From contig OX442324.1 in the NCBI GenBank assembly GCA_949358305.1, positions 3,912,001 through 3,976,000 on the forward strand: a stretch of 64,000 nucleotides of DNA, read 5' to 3'. Made by a program: the position numbers and the translations under genes. The notes below the pieces were generated by a model, which was not told where the DNA came from, searched no databases, and worked only from the letters and a program-made list of their open reading frames with translations. Shown one piece after another: positions 34,901 to 46,535 of the stretch (position 1 is the first letter of the stretch; each line of letters opens with the position of its first letter). The DNA comes from Strigamia acuminata (Eukaryota; Arthropoda; Chilopoda; Geophilomorpha; Linotaeniidae).

Positions 34901-37505
34901 AGACTTCATAGACTGGGCAGAATTGGGGTCTAATCAGGGTTAGAACCCCACAAAGAAAGTAAGTCCACTCGATCGTAGATTTGGAAGTGGACTGCTGTCT
35001 TTTATTTAAAGAGCGAGGTTGCTAGGAGTTGATTCTCCCATACTCTTGTTCGACTCAAAAAGGTGCCCTTCTCCCATTGGCCGAGCCGCATTACTCCTAC
35101 CTCAAGTTTGTATTACTACCACTAGGAGAAGTAGTTTTTATTTTTATTATCATTTGTGATTGCTATAACCATTTAGGTTGATATAATTTCAATTATTTGT
35201 ATCAAGAAATGTAACTTCCTTTGAAGACATAAAGTTATATGAACATGTAAATCAAAAACTCATTTTTGTTCTGTTTATCGGTTTCTTTGTCTGGAAAGCA
35301 AACAATTTTGAAATATTGGCTGTTCCTAGGCAATCGATTACAATGTCTGTACATTGTAATGCATTTCTGGTGTTTGGGTCTACATTTTTGGATCACTACA
35401 CCAGTGATACGGCTCGGCCAATGGGAGAAGGGCACCCTTTTGAGTCAAACAAGAGTATAGCAACAATTGATTCATTGAAACGATCATGGCCGGGCCTAAA
35501 TAGTAAGTTATGATATATATCGTAACACATTGAATCTAAACTACCATATTTTACCGATTAAGAGTCGCTCTCGAATTGTAGCCGCCCTCGAATAGTAGCA
35601 AACGAAAAACCGAAATTGTAATAGTTGACAAAAATGGCAGTTTTGAATAAGAGCTGCGGCTATTAATCGATAGAATACGGTATATGGTTCACATGAAGTT
35701 CTAAGATTATATATGCAAGTCTGGTATCCAACGATTGGATAACGTTAAGGTCGGGGTTCCGTGACAATCTTGAGGTTACCGAGGTCGTCACACGCATGTA
35801 AACAAACATTTAAACGTTTAATTTGTCCAAACATACTATCTCAGTCAAACAAAATGCATACACTAAACTAGTCAAGCTAATCTAGCACGAACATTTTATG
35901 TGACCAGAATTGCACATGTTACATGTTTGTTACATGTTTTTCTACAAGTTGCAGCTTCTAACTCTATTGATAAAACCAACTTACTTTATTGACTTACAGA
36001 CTGCCCAAGACATCGAAAGACTCAACGAAAGTGGACAATTACGACAAATAATGAAACCATACAAAGTTAGTTTAGACTTTACAATAACCTTTCAAAAAAA
36101 AACCTTTTAACCGAATAAAATTGAGTAAAAAAAAAAATAAATAAATAACAAATAAAAGTAAAAGAAAGAAAAAAAACCTTTAAATTTTACTTGAGAAACC
36201 CTAAAAATAGATTTGCCCCAAAAACAGGAAGCAATAATCAATTCAAATTCTATTATACCCGAGATACAAAGTATTTAATTATTTAAAAATCAGTAGCGCG
36301 CTCGGAAAACCAATGAATTTTCCAGTCCCGACCAAAATTTATTTACTAAAAGCCCTGAAAAAAAAATGGTTAACACGTAAAAAAAATTAAAGAGAAGCTA
36401 ATTTCCCCAGAATCAGCAAAAGAATTTTAAATTCCAAATTATTATTGTCGCAAATGTTAATCAACATACTGTAGCTGCGTTTGAGTGGCAGTGCCAAGAC
36501 ACCCCGAAAATAATTTACGCTCGTGCGCCAACCACTATTCCTTGTTGCCCCTCGAAGGATCTTCCTCGGTGTGCCCAAATGCTTCAAATCTTTGAGTGCA
36601 AAATGAATCAATGAACATGAAAACTGATCAAATAATTAATCAAATTAATCGATTAAAATCGAAAATTTATGCCCATTCCACGTCTGATTAATCGCCTAAT
36701 ATGTAAAGCAATCGATTAAAATGTAAATCATTCGATTAAAATGCAAATTTACCCATAAAATAGAAAATTAATCCACCAAAATAGAAAAAAAAAATCGATT
36801 TATTCATCGGCTTAATCGATTAAAACAAAACAAAATCAAAAACTTCATTTGCCTAAAACCGATTAACTTAAATTATAAAACAAAATAATAGATAAAAAAA
36901 AATAAATAAACCTAATAAAATTTTAATTTTTTTTTACAAAAATCCAATAAATTAATCAATGGATTAATTTGATCAAGTTTTCAAAACATTAACCCCTAGT
37001 TACAGGTGCATACAAATTCAAAGAAATCCAATTAAACCAAGAAAAAAATAATTTAAGCTAAACAGAAACTCAATCGATTAAAAATCAACTAACCAATTCA
37101 ATCTACCATAAAAACGATAATTAAAATAAAATAATAAAATAATAACTGTTAACAATTGTCGACCATTCCATTCGACAATCTAATCCCCAAATATTCAGTC
37201 CTACAAAGTTAAACACCCAGAATTACAAGCTTAAAAGCATTAACATCAAATACCCAGAGATTTAACCAAATTATTACATCATATTCACAACCCCTTGGTC
37301 TTTGCAGAACCCGAACGCCACGACGCCGTGCAGTGAATGCGGTGGATACAAACTTCTACCCTGTAACGCCTGCCAGGGAACGAAAAAATCCGTCCGCCAT
37401 CGCAACACTTTCACTCAAGAATTTCCCGCACTCAGATGCATGCAGTGTGACGAAAGAGGATTGGTGAAATGCAATGCATGCTGCTTAAATCAATCTCCTC
37501 GCTAG
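22945..37505 (+). CDS. GRXCR1: Glutaredoxin domain-containing cysteine-rich protein (GRXCR1 type)
   Basis: Five coding exons, 22945-23242, 23638-23849, 26688-26921, 36000-36065 and 37308-37505, join in phase to 335 residues. Vertebrate GRXCR1 has about 290 residues and acts in actin-rich sensory hair bundles; insects have longer relatives. Residues 1-165 are variable, with HSSSGKVLCS near 75 and KDGTLRGVTNRVRAG near 150. The glutaredoxin fold spans about 175-270: VVVYISSLGIIRETF, LIHYDERDVYL, the cis-Pro segment TIPQVFVGG and the family motif IERLNESGQLRQI. The usual CPYC redox site is absent. Residues 271-335 carry four CxxC pairs (CSEC, CNAC, CMQC, CNAC), probably zinc-binding. The ATG at 22945 has an in-frame TGA 15 bases upstream and sits directly after a TCTCAG acceptor-like sequence, so a 5' UTR intron or a longer N-terminus cannot be excluded. 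Splice sites are canonical. Function here is inferred from homology. Confidence 0.88.
23243..26687 (+). other. GRXCR-type gene introns 1 and 2
   Basis: Intron 1 (23243-23637, GTAATG to TTACAG) is 395 bases. Intron 2 (23850-26687) is 2.8 kb. Intron 2 holds a GC-richer unique stretch at 24820-25080, and a hAT-like remnant starting CAGGGATGTGCAGCC near 25803 with a fragment of MITE family A at 25971-26018. Nothing else recognised. Confidence 0.55.
25971..26018. repeat. Fragment of MITE family A
   Basis: AAAATGGCAGTTTTGAATAA followed by AGCCGCGGCTCTTAATCGAT matches one end of the elements at 8671, 20876 and 35542. The other end is missing. Confidence 0.7.
28359..28438. repeat. 20-bp tandem repeat, four copies
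   Basis: The unit CCAGGAAAAATGTGATTGCA is repeated four times almost without change in the large intron. Confidence 0.95.
28516..28621. mobile_element. Short TA-flanked MITE (about 106 bp)
   Basis: The left end (TA)TCATATTTCTTCAATTCTAAGAC matches the inverted right end (TA)CCGTATTTCTTTGATTCTAAGAC. The interior carries TAAGACGC motifs. Its right terminus shares AATACGGTA with family A. Confidence 0.75.
32741..32885. mobile_element. hAT-type MITE (145 bp) with 8-bp target duplication
   Basis: The left end CAGGGCTAGACTGG and the inverted right end CAGGGTTGGACTGG match. The flanks ACAACACA (32733-32740) and ACAACACG (32886-32893) agree at seven of eight bases, the target-site size of hAT elements. 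No coding capacity. Confidence 0.85.
35043..35455. mobile_element. Element with 48-bp near-identical inverted termini
   Basis: Arms 35041-35088 and 35410-35457 match at about 46 of 48 positions when inverted, starting (TA)CTCTTGTTYGACTCAAAA and ending CCATTGGCCGAGCCG. TA flanks both ends. The 320-base interior shows no coding. High arm identity suggests recent activity or selection for a hairpin. Confidence 0.8.
35542..35682. mobile_element. TA-flanked MITE, family A, internally deleted copy
   Basis: Has both ends of the family (TACCATATTTTACCGATTAAG; ATCGATAGAATACGGTA) but lacks about 120 bases of the interior found at 8671 and 20876. Confidence 0.8.
36066..37307 (+). other. GRXCR-type gene intron 4
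   Basis: Begins GTTAGT and ends TTTGCAG. From 36620 to 37120 it is a degenerate field of ATCGATTAAAAT-like repeats. No gene signal. Confidence 0.55.
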
Positions 37506-37532
37506 GCGCCGTCATTCAAAATGAGATATCAA

Positions 37533-37551
37533 ATTAAAGTTGTATATTAAA
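37533..37551 (+). terminator. Possible polyadenylation signals of the GRXCR-type gene
   Basis: Two ATTAAA hexamers at 37533-37538 and 37546-37551, 30-45 bases after the TAG stop. Confidence 0.35.
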
Positions 37552-38142
37552 ACTTGGAGAGATTATAAAAGACAATTTCTTAATTAAATTAATTTCTTCC
37601 TCTCCTTTTCTTCTTCCCATCAACTAATTTCTTTTAACTTCTCCAATTCTTTACGAGCGGCCATAAAAAAAACCTCCATCATCATCTAACAGATGCTCTT
37701 CTTTAAAGTGTTATCACTGCGTTCACACTGAGTAACTTCCGGTGAGGCTTAATGACAAAAGCAGTCACAGTGGGGCGCTTCCTCCCCGTGATTTGCAAGA
37801 ACCTTATCTCTTCAGTCTGGAAACACAGGTAGAACACTACATGGGAAATCGTTGCACCTATTGAAATTAGACTACGCGGCTTAAAAGCCTCTCAAACCCA
37901 AATAAACATTTACAAATCCCAAACATTAACTGCTTTCTCAATCTACATCCATTTTTACAAATCAGGAATATTAGCACCATCAATTTTCTAATCTAAATAC
38001 CATTAATGCGCTAAGACAATGCGGCCATTTTAATTTTAATATCGGCACAGGTATCGGTATCGGCCGATATTCGATTGCCGATTATCGGCATCGGCGATAC
38101 TTCAAAATATCGATATCGGTCAAAGTCTACTAAATTCAATAT

Positions 38143-38295
38143 CTAAATTGAACAAAACAGCTAAAACAAATGTCTAAATTGAACAAAACAGCTAAAATAA
38201 ATGTCTAAATTGAACAAAACAGCTAAAACAAATGTCTAAATTGAACAAAACAACTAAAATAAATGTCTAAATTGATCAAAAACACTATTAAAAAA
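38143..38295. repeat. 31-bp minisatellite, five copies (locus 2)
   Basis: Units start at 38143, 38174, 38205, 38236 and 38267, with the CTAAATTGAACAAAAC core also seen at 20025-20203. Preceded by a run of ATCGGTATCGGCCGATATTCG-like motifs (38040-38120) and followed by the same AATAGAACACCCGCGTTCT flank. Confidence 0.9.
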
Positions 38296-40149
38296 AAATT
38301 TGAGGAAAATCAAAATTTTTTCCAATAGAACACCCGCGTTCTGCTAGAGCATTTCCAGTACAACCAGGCCTGAGAAACGCGATGGGGTCCCGGTTGGTCG
38401 CCAATCCATAAATCCACAAAGCGTAGGTTTATTTTTTACCATTTATTATTTACATTGCGGCCACAGGCCTAAATCTGTTAATGTTACGTTAATTATTTTT
38501 TGTGTCTAACTCGAGAACCCTTGGACTTTGGGGGCCCCTTAAGTGGCCCTGCTAACCCCACCTTTAACCAAACCCGCATCCCACCACTAAAAATGTTCCA
38601 TTGGACTGGCAATGTAATAAAATTGGTGTTTTTCATGTTTATTTTATGATATTTACATTCTAATTAATGCATTATGGATATCATGGTCGCGAACTTCCCG
38701 ATGCATGTGGCAAATGCATGTGGCCAATTCACATAATAGGTGCGTTTTAATACTCAAGCTTTAAGTGACTTTACTGACTTTAGTTGCTTGTACGATGCGT
38801 TGCGAGTCATCGTTGTGATAAGTCAAATATTTATACGAGCAACTATAAAGTCAGTAGTCATTTTATGCTTCAATATTGAATGCCACCATTGTTTAATTTC
38901 CTCTTAGCTCGAGAAAATCAATCAATCGAAGATGACCAAAAAACATTTCGTTATACCAGAAGTAATAAAACGGAGTGGTCCTTTGAATGACCAACCAGAA
39001 ATTTCATTATACAGTCTATTAGTTTTCCTCAGCAGTTTGTAATACCAAGGTTCTATCTTCATAGAGAATTAACATTCCTCGGTTCCGTTTGATCTTTCCC
39101 AAACCAAATGACAAAAACATCAATATCTAAATCATTTTAGCATATACTAACAATACTCAAACAAGTGCAGCCAGCAACCCTTGATGTTTCTATATTTTTT
39201 TTTTTTTTTTTTTTTTTTTGCTCAACCATCAAAGAAGTTTTTCTTCAATTTCAGTTTTCCTTCACAAAATTAAATGTACACTACCTTTCTTTCTTTCTTT
39301 CTCTGTCTTTCTCCTTTGTTCTCGTCGTATTGCACGTGTCCACTTTGACACAACAGGTTGATGCAACTCCAGCAACTAGAATTTAAAAGAAATCAATTAA
39401 TTTTCATTTTATCAAATTTTTGACACAATTTATATTTGTTAAATATTAATTTACGTATTTTTTGTTGTTGTTGTTACTGCTGCAATTTTTTTCAATAAAA
39501 AATATTTAATAAATTAAAAAAAAAAAAAAAAAAAAAAAATATCGTTATTTAATAAAATGATAAAAACTTGGATCATTAGAAAATCTAACTTTTCTATGTC
39601 ATTGACAGTTGAGTTCCAGTTAAAGCCATCATTCATTTTTTTGTGCTAATCCATAAAATATTCATATTTCATGCTGCTAATAATTCTCCATGGTGCCTGC
39701 AAGATGCTTACGAACTAAGCCTATTTCAAAATTAATAATTCATCACACAGTCAATTTCAATTGACAACCGTATCTTATAACATTGTATTTTTTTATTTTT
39801 CGCCGTATTGATGGATTTTTTTTCGCGCACAATTTATGGCGGTAAATAAGACGCCATTTTTGTTCGCTTGCACTTGCTTGAGCGAGTAATTACTGGCGAT
39901 TGTTTTTATTTGCTCCAACTACGAAAACACGACGATTTATCCTGATTGAGATGCCATTTCCACTAGATGAACATAGTTTCAATCTTTGGAATTTTTTATT
40001 TTAACTTACCCACATGTGCATGTGACATCACTCGACTGGAATTTTTTAATAACAAACATTTTTGTCGTTACTTAAACATCGTGAAGAAACATTCAATCGA
40101 ATGAGGATCTGATAGACATTTGTTTACAATATATTAATCTTCACATCGA

Positions 40150-40492
40150 AAACAAAGGCATTTTTTCCCCTCGACCCGCGATCGATGCTTCCTTTGTTTC
40201 GTGCAATCTTGCTGCAGCACGAGATCAAGATGCGAGGACTCGCGCGGCAGGCGAATAGCGCCGCCTGTTGTCAAAAATAAAAAACTCTACGTTAGTTGTG
40301 TTTCGTCTTTTAATCATTGGGATTACAGCAGATGTGACGTCATCAATTGTGACACCTTCGCAGTACAATTGAGAAGAACATACGTTTTTTCTATACCAAC
40401 ACCAAACATTACGAAATTTTGCCGCTAGATGGTTGCAAAGAAATCGTCACAGAAACTGAAGAGGACACGACTGTCATCTGCTGGAGTAAGTC
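40150..40492 (+). promoter_or_regulatory. GC-richer promoter-like patch with a possible first exon
   Basis: CpG-containing motifs (CGACCCGCGATCGATGC, GGACTCGCGCGGCAGGCG) stand out from the AT-rich surroundings. An ATG at 40429 opens 19 basic codons that end at a strong donor, GCTGGA|GTAAGT, at 40486. It could be the promoter and first exon of the EGF-domain gene, whose start codon lies just after a splice acceptor at 46519, or of an unknown transcript. Inference only. Confidence 0.3.
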
Positions 40493-43236
40493 GCTGTTTA
40501 TCTTCGCTATTTAGGGGCGTTACATCCTCCCAAAACGATGTAAGAAGGGGATTAAAACTTTTTATTTCACGTACTAAATAGTAAAGCTTAATAATCTCAT
40601 ATTTCTTATGCAAAGCAGCTCTTAATCTCATTTTCAATGAATATAGATTTTCTTTTTTGAAAATTTAATGCCGCAAATAATGTTTGCTTTTTTCTGGTAA
40701 AGTCCAATTAAACATGACCAATAACTATGAATATTTATGTAAAGCTATATTTTATATGTACTAACAAATTAATGACTTTAAGCATTGTACTTTTATGAAT
40801 ACATTGGTTTTTAATTAATATTAATATCTTACCATTAAATAAATTTCTCAAGGCTCTTTGCACAAAAGCAGACTTAACATATCATCAAATATGAATATGA
40901 GATTAAAGTTTAGCAATTATTACTGACATTTCTTCGCAAAAAACGCCATTTATATTTTTCCAACATATTTCCAACCGCTTTTCCCATTATATGTATTTCC
41001 ATTTCCCCCAAACCAAATTGATTTTGGTAGCCAAGTTTGTGTCAGATAATGAAATTTTCCTTTTTTTTCCTCCTTTTCCCAAGTAAATTTGCAAAACTAA
41101 TTCTGTCATCAGCTTGAAAACATTTTATTTGTATGGAAAGTCTCATGATGGTCATTTAGTAACATTGCTTGGTGGACCCCTGTATCATAAAATAGTGCAG
41201 TGCAGGGGCCAATTGTGGTAGCAATGTTCATTTTGGTCACACTCATATGCTGTAATTCCCACGAGCATGAAAGTAGTAGAACAACACTAATGAGAAGTCC
41301 AAAGATGGATTACTCATCAAAATAAAAGAGGAGATTTAAAAAAATATATATCATTATTATGATTATTATTATTACTATTATTAAAACGGAATGAAACAAG
41401 AATTACATTTGTTTTATGTGGATCTTCTCATAACTAATGATCCTTCACAAGTTTCACTTTTAAGCGTGCTAATTAATTAATACAATTCAAGTTTTGGTTC
41501 GTGTTCGGTTTCAAAGTTGACAAACTTCACTATGAAATGTCAGCTCAAGCAAAAATGAAATGTAATTAGCCACCCAATTGTACTTATTAATTCCACTTAT
41601 ATTAATTGAAACAGCTTTTCTAATGCCACAAGTTTTAGGAATTTGTAATTTAAAATTACTGTCATTTACGAATATTTGGATTATTGCGCTTGTTACTTCT
41701 ACAAAGCTGGCTTCACACTGGCAAGCAAAAGTACAAAAAAAGCTTGTTTACTTGCTTTTTCCACCTGTCAGGCTTGCTTGCAGTGGAAAAAAGACGCTTT
41801 CCAGCAAACTCAGAAAGACAATTCTTACTAGAGGTCATGATGTGATGTGATAAACTAAATTCTTACATTCTTGTATTGTATAAATGTATAAATTGCTAGC
41901 TTAACTACTACGAACCAATGTAAAAGTAAGAAAGCCCCTTGACACCGAATTCAAACTCTATAAATTCCATTTTTTTGCGCATGAAACCACCCAAGTATAA
42001 AATTGCTAACTGCACACGAGTGGATGGTGCCATCATCCGTTATCGTCCCCTTGGATGGTCAATTCATTGGATTTTTTTGTTCAATTTTTCTAATTAATAG
42101 TGCAAAAAAAGAAAAAGTAGTGCTGAAAAAGATAGTGCTGAATTTATAAGTGCGCCAATAATTTAATCTCTCATGTATTTGATGCGTTTTATGTTGCGTA
42201 AACAGGGATTTTTCAGCTAAAAACATCTATAGTAACAAACATGTGGCAGAATGTTAATTCTTTAGTTTCTTCTTGGTGCAAACTAGACTTTACTATCTGC
42301 GTTATTTCTCTTCTATAATGCACCTTGTTCTTGCATTACTGCTATTTATTACTGCTGGCTTAACCCTGCAGTACATGGAACCTGATGATGACCCACAAGG
42401 TCTAAAAGCTTAGTTTTATTTTAATTTTTTTTATTCATTATGGCTGGCAAGTGGCAACAGCCATGCCCAGTTCTGCACATCTTTTCTACCGGTGCAAGCG
42501 TGAAACAGAATGAAATAAAAAGAAAAGAGATTCTGGTAAAAAGAAAACCTTTATACAATTTAACTCAAAAGCCAACTTTAAGTTTGGGTTTATTCTATAG
42601 AAAAAAAACAAGAAGCATCAAAATCACAATGAAACCTTTCAACCAAAAAAGCTGATTAAAACCTGCCAAATGAAATATCCTGGTGCGTATTTCTTCTAGA
42701 AAAAGCAAACAATGCCCAGTTTGGCAAAACGCCTGAAAACAATCCTGCAAAAAAAGTCAGAGGCCTTAAAAACTTTTCTACAGTACTAAAACATCTGCAA
42801 TTCATTTCTTTAAGCTGCTGATGTGAACGTTTTTTTTCCTTGGATGCAGTTTCAATCTGACAGCATCAAGTCAACCTTTGGCTGAATAAAACAACCACTG
42901 TCAGATTACTGCCAAACTATGTTAGAACTTTCTTTACAAATTTGTATGAGTGCAAAATTATAAACAACTCAATGTCTGGACCAAAATTCTAAGACAAAGG
43001 CCTGTAGCAAAAAAAACAAGCAGCTTTATTCCACAATGCTTTCATCTGCCACACGAGGTCCAAAGTCATCTTCTGGACCAAAATCCAAAGGTTTTGCCCA
43101 GAACCAGTGCTACCTAACGTGACACCCTTAGGAAAAATCTATCTTCCCATTCTTCGTATAGCATAGGAACGGCTCACCGTTGTGATCACCTGTTTAGAAC
43201 AGAACAGTTAAGCCGCATTGGGTTTGATCAGTACTT

Positions 43237-43403
43237 GGGAATCTCAGTTGTTTTCTCACCCTTGTCTGATTAAGATACTGTTTCTATGACAAGAACATCT
43301 GCCACCTGGGTTTTCTGTAGTTTTCTCAGTTCTAGGTGCATATGCAAGGTCGGGTCCTTAAGAAAGTCGATTTGCAGATCGCACTTGCATGGCTGAATCC
43401 CCA
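43237..43403 (+). repeat. SINE-like dispersed repeat, copy 1
   Basis: Shares, in order, GATACTGTTTCT, GAACATCTGCCAC, TTTTCTGTAGTTTTC and CTTGCATGGCT with the inverted copy at 47471-47662. The core resembles a short interspersed repeat common in arthropods, from memory only. Confidence 0.6.
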
Positions 43404-43467
43404 GACAGGGGCTTTGGCCATGCCAAGTGTCACAATACAATAAGCGCATTCATAACGTCACTTAGAT

Positions 43468-43735
43468 CAGTGGTTCCCAAATTGGGGCGTGTCATCTAGC
43501 GCAAAAAGATCTACTGCGACACGAATCTACCGCGACTTTGGAAACTGCGACTACGTATATTTTAGGTTTAATTCCTAAGAAGACCCCCGCGAACCTAACC
43601 TTACTGGTTTTTTGATAAAAAAAAAACTTTTTTTTTGAGCCGGCTTGTCGCGGTAAATTGTGTCGCGCTAGATGTGCACCCCCCCAAATTTTGTATTGTA
43701 GAGGACCAGTATTTTTTGTCCCAACGTGTCACGGA
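43468..43735. mobile_element. hAT-like MITE remnant
   Basis: Starts CAGTGGTTCCCAAATTGGGG, a typical hAT end. An inner inverted pair, CATCTAGCGC (with GACAC.AATCTACCGCGAC), confirms the fold-back design. The right end is worn and its position approximate. Confidence 0.5.
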
Positions 43736-43861
43736 CCAGTGTCATATTCAGTGCGATGAAATTTTAATTGAACTAAGCCTTATGTAACATTTTTGTAAAC
43801 CGAACCCAATCTTTATGCAGTTTTAGACCAAATTCAATATCTAGTGACTGGTAATTATGTA

Positions 43862-44072
43862 CAGTCGTTGACATAAAAAAATTCCCTTCAGTTTACCTGT
43901 TTTAAGTTTATCTATCATTATTTACCCGGTCTATCTTTTAATACTGTTGTTAGGGCAAGACAAGAGACCGGGTCAAGATTGATGTCATTGAAACTCAATG
44001 GATTTTTTATGCCACCTGGTAGATAAACTTAAAACAGATAAACTGAAGGGAAGTTTTTTTTGTCCACGACTG
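43862..44072. mobile_element. Tc1/mariner-like MITE (211 bp)
   Basis: Inverted ends about 55 bases long: CAGTCGTTGACATAAAAAAA, TTCCCTTCAGTTTA, TTTTAAGTTTATCTA on the left and the complement on the right. TA on both sides (43860-43861, 44073-44074). No transposase. Confidence 0.85.
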
Positions 44073-44858
44073 TACATGTCGTTTTGGAAATTACTATTTT
44101 TTTTAGCCTATTAAATCCAGTAACAAAAATCAGATTCAAGAAAATGCAAGAGGCTTTTCAACTGCATTGTCTGTCCTTGAAGGTTAATGCATTTTGCATA
44201 TTTCTAATATGGATGTTCTTGTTTTATCTTTCACAAATAAATGTTAAGTCTACTAAGCTGTATGGAAGTGAAGATGATTTTGCAAGATCCCTGCTGCTAA
44301 GTACTTTCCTATTCTTATGATGTTTTTGTTGACAATTGTAAAATAAAACAATAGTGCCTTGATGTGTGTCAAGCCTTTAATAACACTCTTGAATGTGCAG
44401 TTATTTACTTTGCAAAGTGTCAAAAGATTTGGAAAGGAAAAATAATGTCGTTTACCATCTGTTCATTCACAAAGACAAACAATTGCATTTACCAATTCAA
44501 AAAGCAATTGTTTATAAATTTGAATACGCGCAATAATAACGCCAAACAAGTAAGTATTTTGTATTCTGAAGATGTACTTTAAATGTATAAACTGCCCAAC
44601 ATTTATATATTTTACAATTTAAATGACCTGTTTTGTGTGTCCATCAGTGAGAGTCAGAAGACAAGCTAGTTCAGGTCTCATTCTACTAACAAGAAACATA
44701 CAATATCAAATAATGATCGGTTTAATGAAAAATACAATACACGACGTTAGTATTCCAAAGGCCTTCGACCGTTGCCGGTCATCTTCAGTGGTTACTATTA
44801 TTGCAATATCAAATACTAAAAACCTATAGCTCAGTTTTTGATTAAAAATAGAAATTAT

Positions 44859-44872
44859 TTAATAAATAAATA

Positions 44873-44915
<43 letters not shown>
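44859..44915. repeat. (TAAA)n then (TAA)n microsatellite
   Basis: About four AATA units followed by about fourteen TAA units. Confidence 0.95.
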
Positions 44916-44916
<1 letters not shown>

Positions 44917-46535
44917 CCTACATCCCTTGTATCATAAAGATTAACTAACAAAACCTACCTAAGTGTGTAATAATGTGCTCAGGAAAAAAAATATGATTCA
45001 TATAAGAAAATTAATGACTAGCTGAAAATAATCACTAATGGAAGAAAGATTAACTTGTGGTTCTCAAAAATAAATAAGAAAAGTTGCTAAAGATTTTGTA
45101 AGATGTTGGTGGTGGTGTATATCTTTACTACCAAATCTGCATTTCAATCTACTGCATCAGTATGTATTTATGTGTTTGTGTTTCCATTGCTGAATTGGGC
45201 TGTGAAAACCTTAGCAAAATCAAAATGACATTTTCTTCGCTAAAAGGAAATGGAAAAATAAATTTAAAAAGAATAAAAAATAAGTTTAAAAAAATATATA
45301 TAAAAACCAAGTTACACAGATGTTTGACAACAAAACTAACAAATATGAAACATCTAAGCTTTGGAAGACGTCTGTGTGCTTAAATACTTAAACAGAATCA
45401 AATCATCTCATGAAAAATGTAACACATGAGGAATTATTAACAATAAACTTTAAACAACCATTGGAAAGTGAATAAAAGCCACACAAGTTAATATTTGGTT
45501 CTAGTAGAACTAGGTGAAAATTCTGCACGCACACACAAACCAATTTGTTACAATGGTACCACTAAATAGAAAGTTGTTGAGCACAAGCTGTTTGCTAATG
45601 TTTAAATTAAATTCTAATAATTGCTAGATAATAAATTAATTAAAAAGGGAACAACAAAATGACAACTAACAGAGATCTCCGCAAACTTGCATCTTCCTTT
45701 CCATACATGAGTATAAAATTTAGATATAAATGATGATAAAAGGCCAATGGCCCATTCAATTTACTGATGTTAGAAAGTTCATTTCAATCCTTCTCTCAAT
45801 TCCCAACTTGTTGCCTTGTTGTGATTTATCAACCTGTAGCCAGACATTGCCTGTTTTTTTTTTATTTTTTATCTCAGGCTGTAAATTGAGTGAAGAAAAT
45901 CTAAGAGATGACAGATCGCCCTAGAGACTCTCCCTTTTATAAAGTGCCATTTTCAACCCCCCACAAGGCAGTTAATAACCCCCAACACTCACACAACACC
46001 CCACATACTTCCACTTCCATTGTGAGCAAAAAGCCATATTTTTTTCTCTCTCTCTCTCTGATGGAAAGGAAAAAAAAATCCAGTAAATGAAACCTGAAGA
46101 ATTGACTAGGTTTTTTCGCCCTCCTTTTTACTCTGTTTTTTTTTCCCTCTACTCCTTAAAAGCCATTGCTGGTTATTAAAAAGTTTAAAACATATTTGAT
46201 ATTTCTTTGCCTCTCCAAACCTTTGGTCACCGCGAGAACCAATCAGAACATCTGGAAAACCCCTTATGCTGCAAAAGTGGCTCGACTGAAAAGTTCGAAC
46301 ACTACGCAATTGTGTATTGACAATGCAAATGAAACATTTAATTAAAACTAGATGGGACAAATTCAACAAAAGAATTGAAATAAGCCTAAAGGAAAACTGC
46401 CAATAGATGGCAAAAAGAAAGAAATGGCATTAAAGTTAGTGAAAAAAAAATCATAATTCCACAGGAAACTGTCAGTTATTCATCAGGGTAAACAATCTTT
46501 TCTCCTTATTTTTTTCCAGAAGCATCATTAAGAAA

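Larger units (their letters stand above)
26922..35999 (+). other. GRXCR-type gene intron 3, 9.1 kb
   Basis: Begins GTAAGT and ends TTACAG. Holds A runs near 27065-27085, GC-richer unique patches at 27240-27720 and 31380-31690, a 20-bp tandem repeat, MITEs at 28516-28621, 32741-32885, 35043-35455 and 35542-35682, and a hAT-like end (CATCCCTG, ending 28869). A decayed protein-like stretch at 33390-33550 is treated under findings. No confirmed nested gene. Confidence 0.55.
37506..46535. other. Intergenic region between the GRXCR-type and EGF-domain genes
   Basis: Repeats dominate: a 31-bp minisatellite in a repeat with ATCGGTATCGGCCGAT motifs, a long T run (39189-39219), an A run (39518-39539), a SINE-like repeat, hAT-like and Tc1-like elements, and a TAA microsatellite. 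The only promoter-like patch is at 40150-40492. Other open frames are short and A/T-driven. Confidence 0.5.

Noticed and set aside
36620-37120. Homeodomain-type ATTA site cluster as an enhancer
   Set aside because: The ATCGATTA motifs are a degenerate AT-rich repeat; clustering alone does not support regulation.
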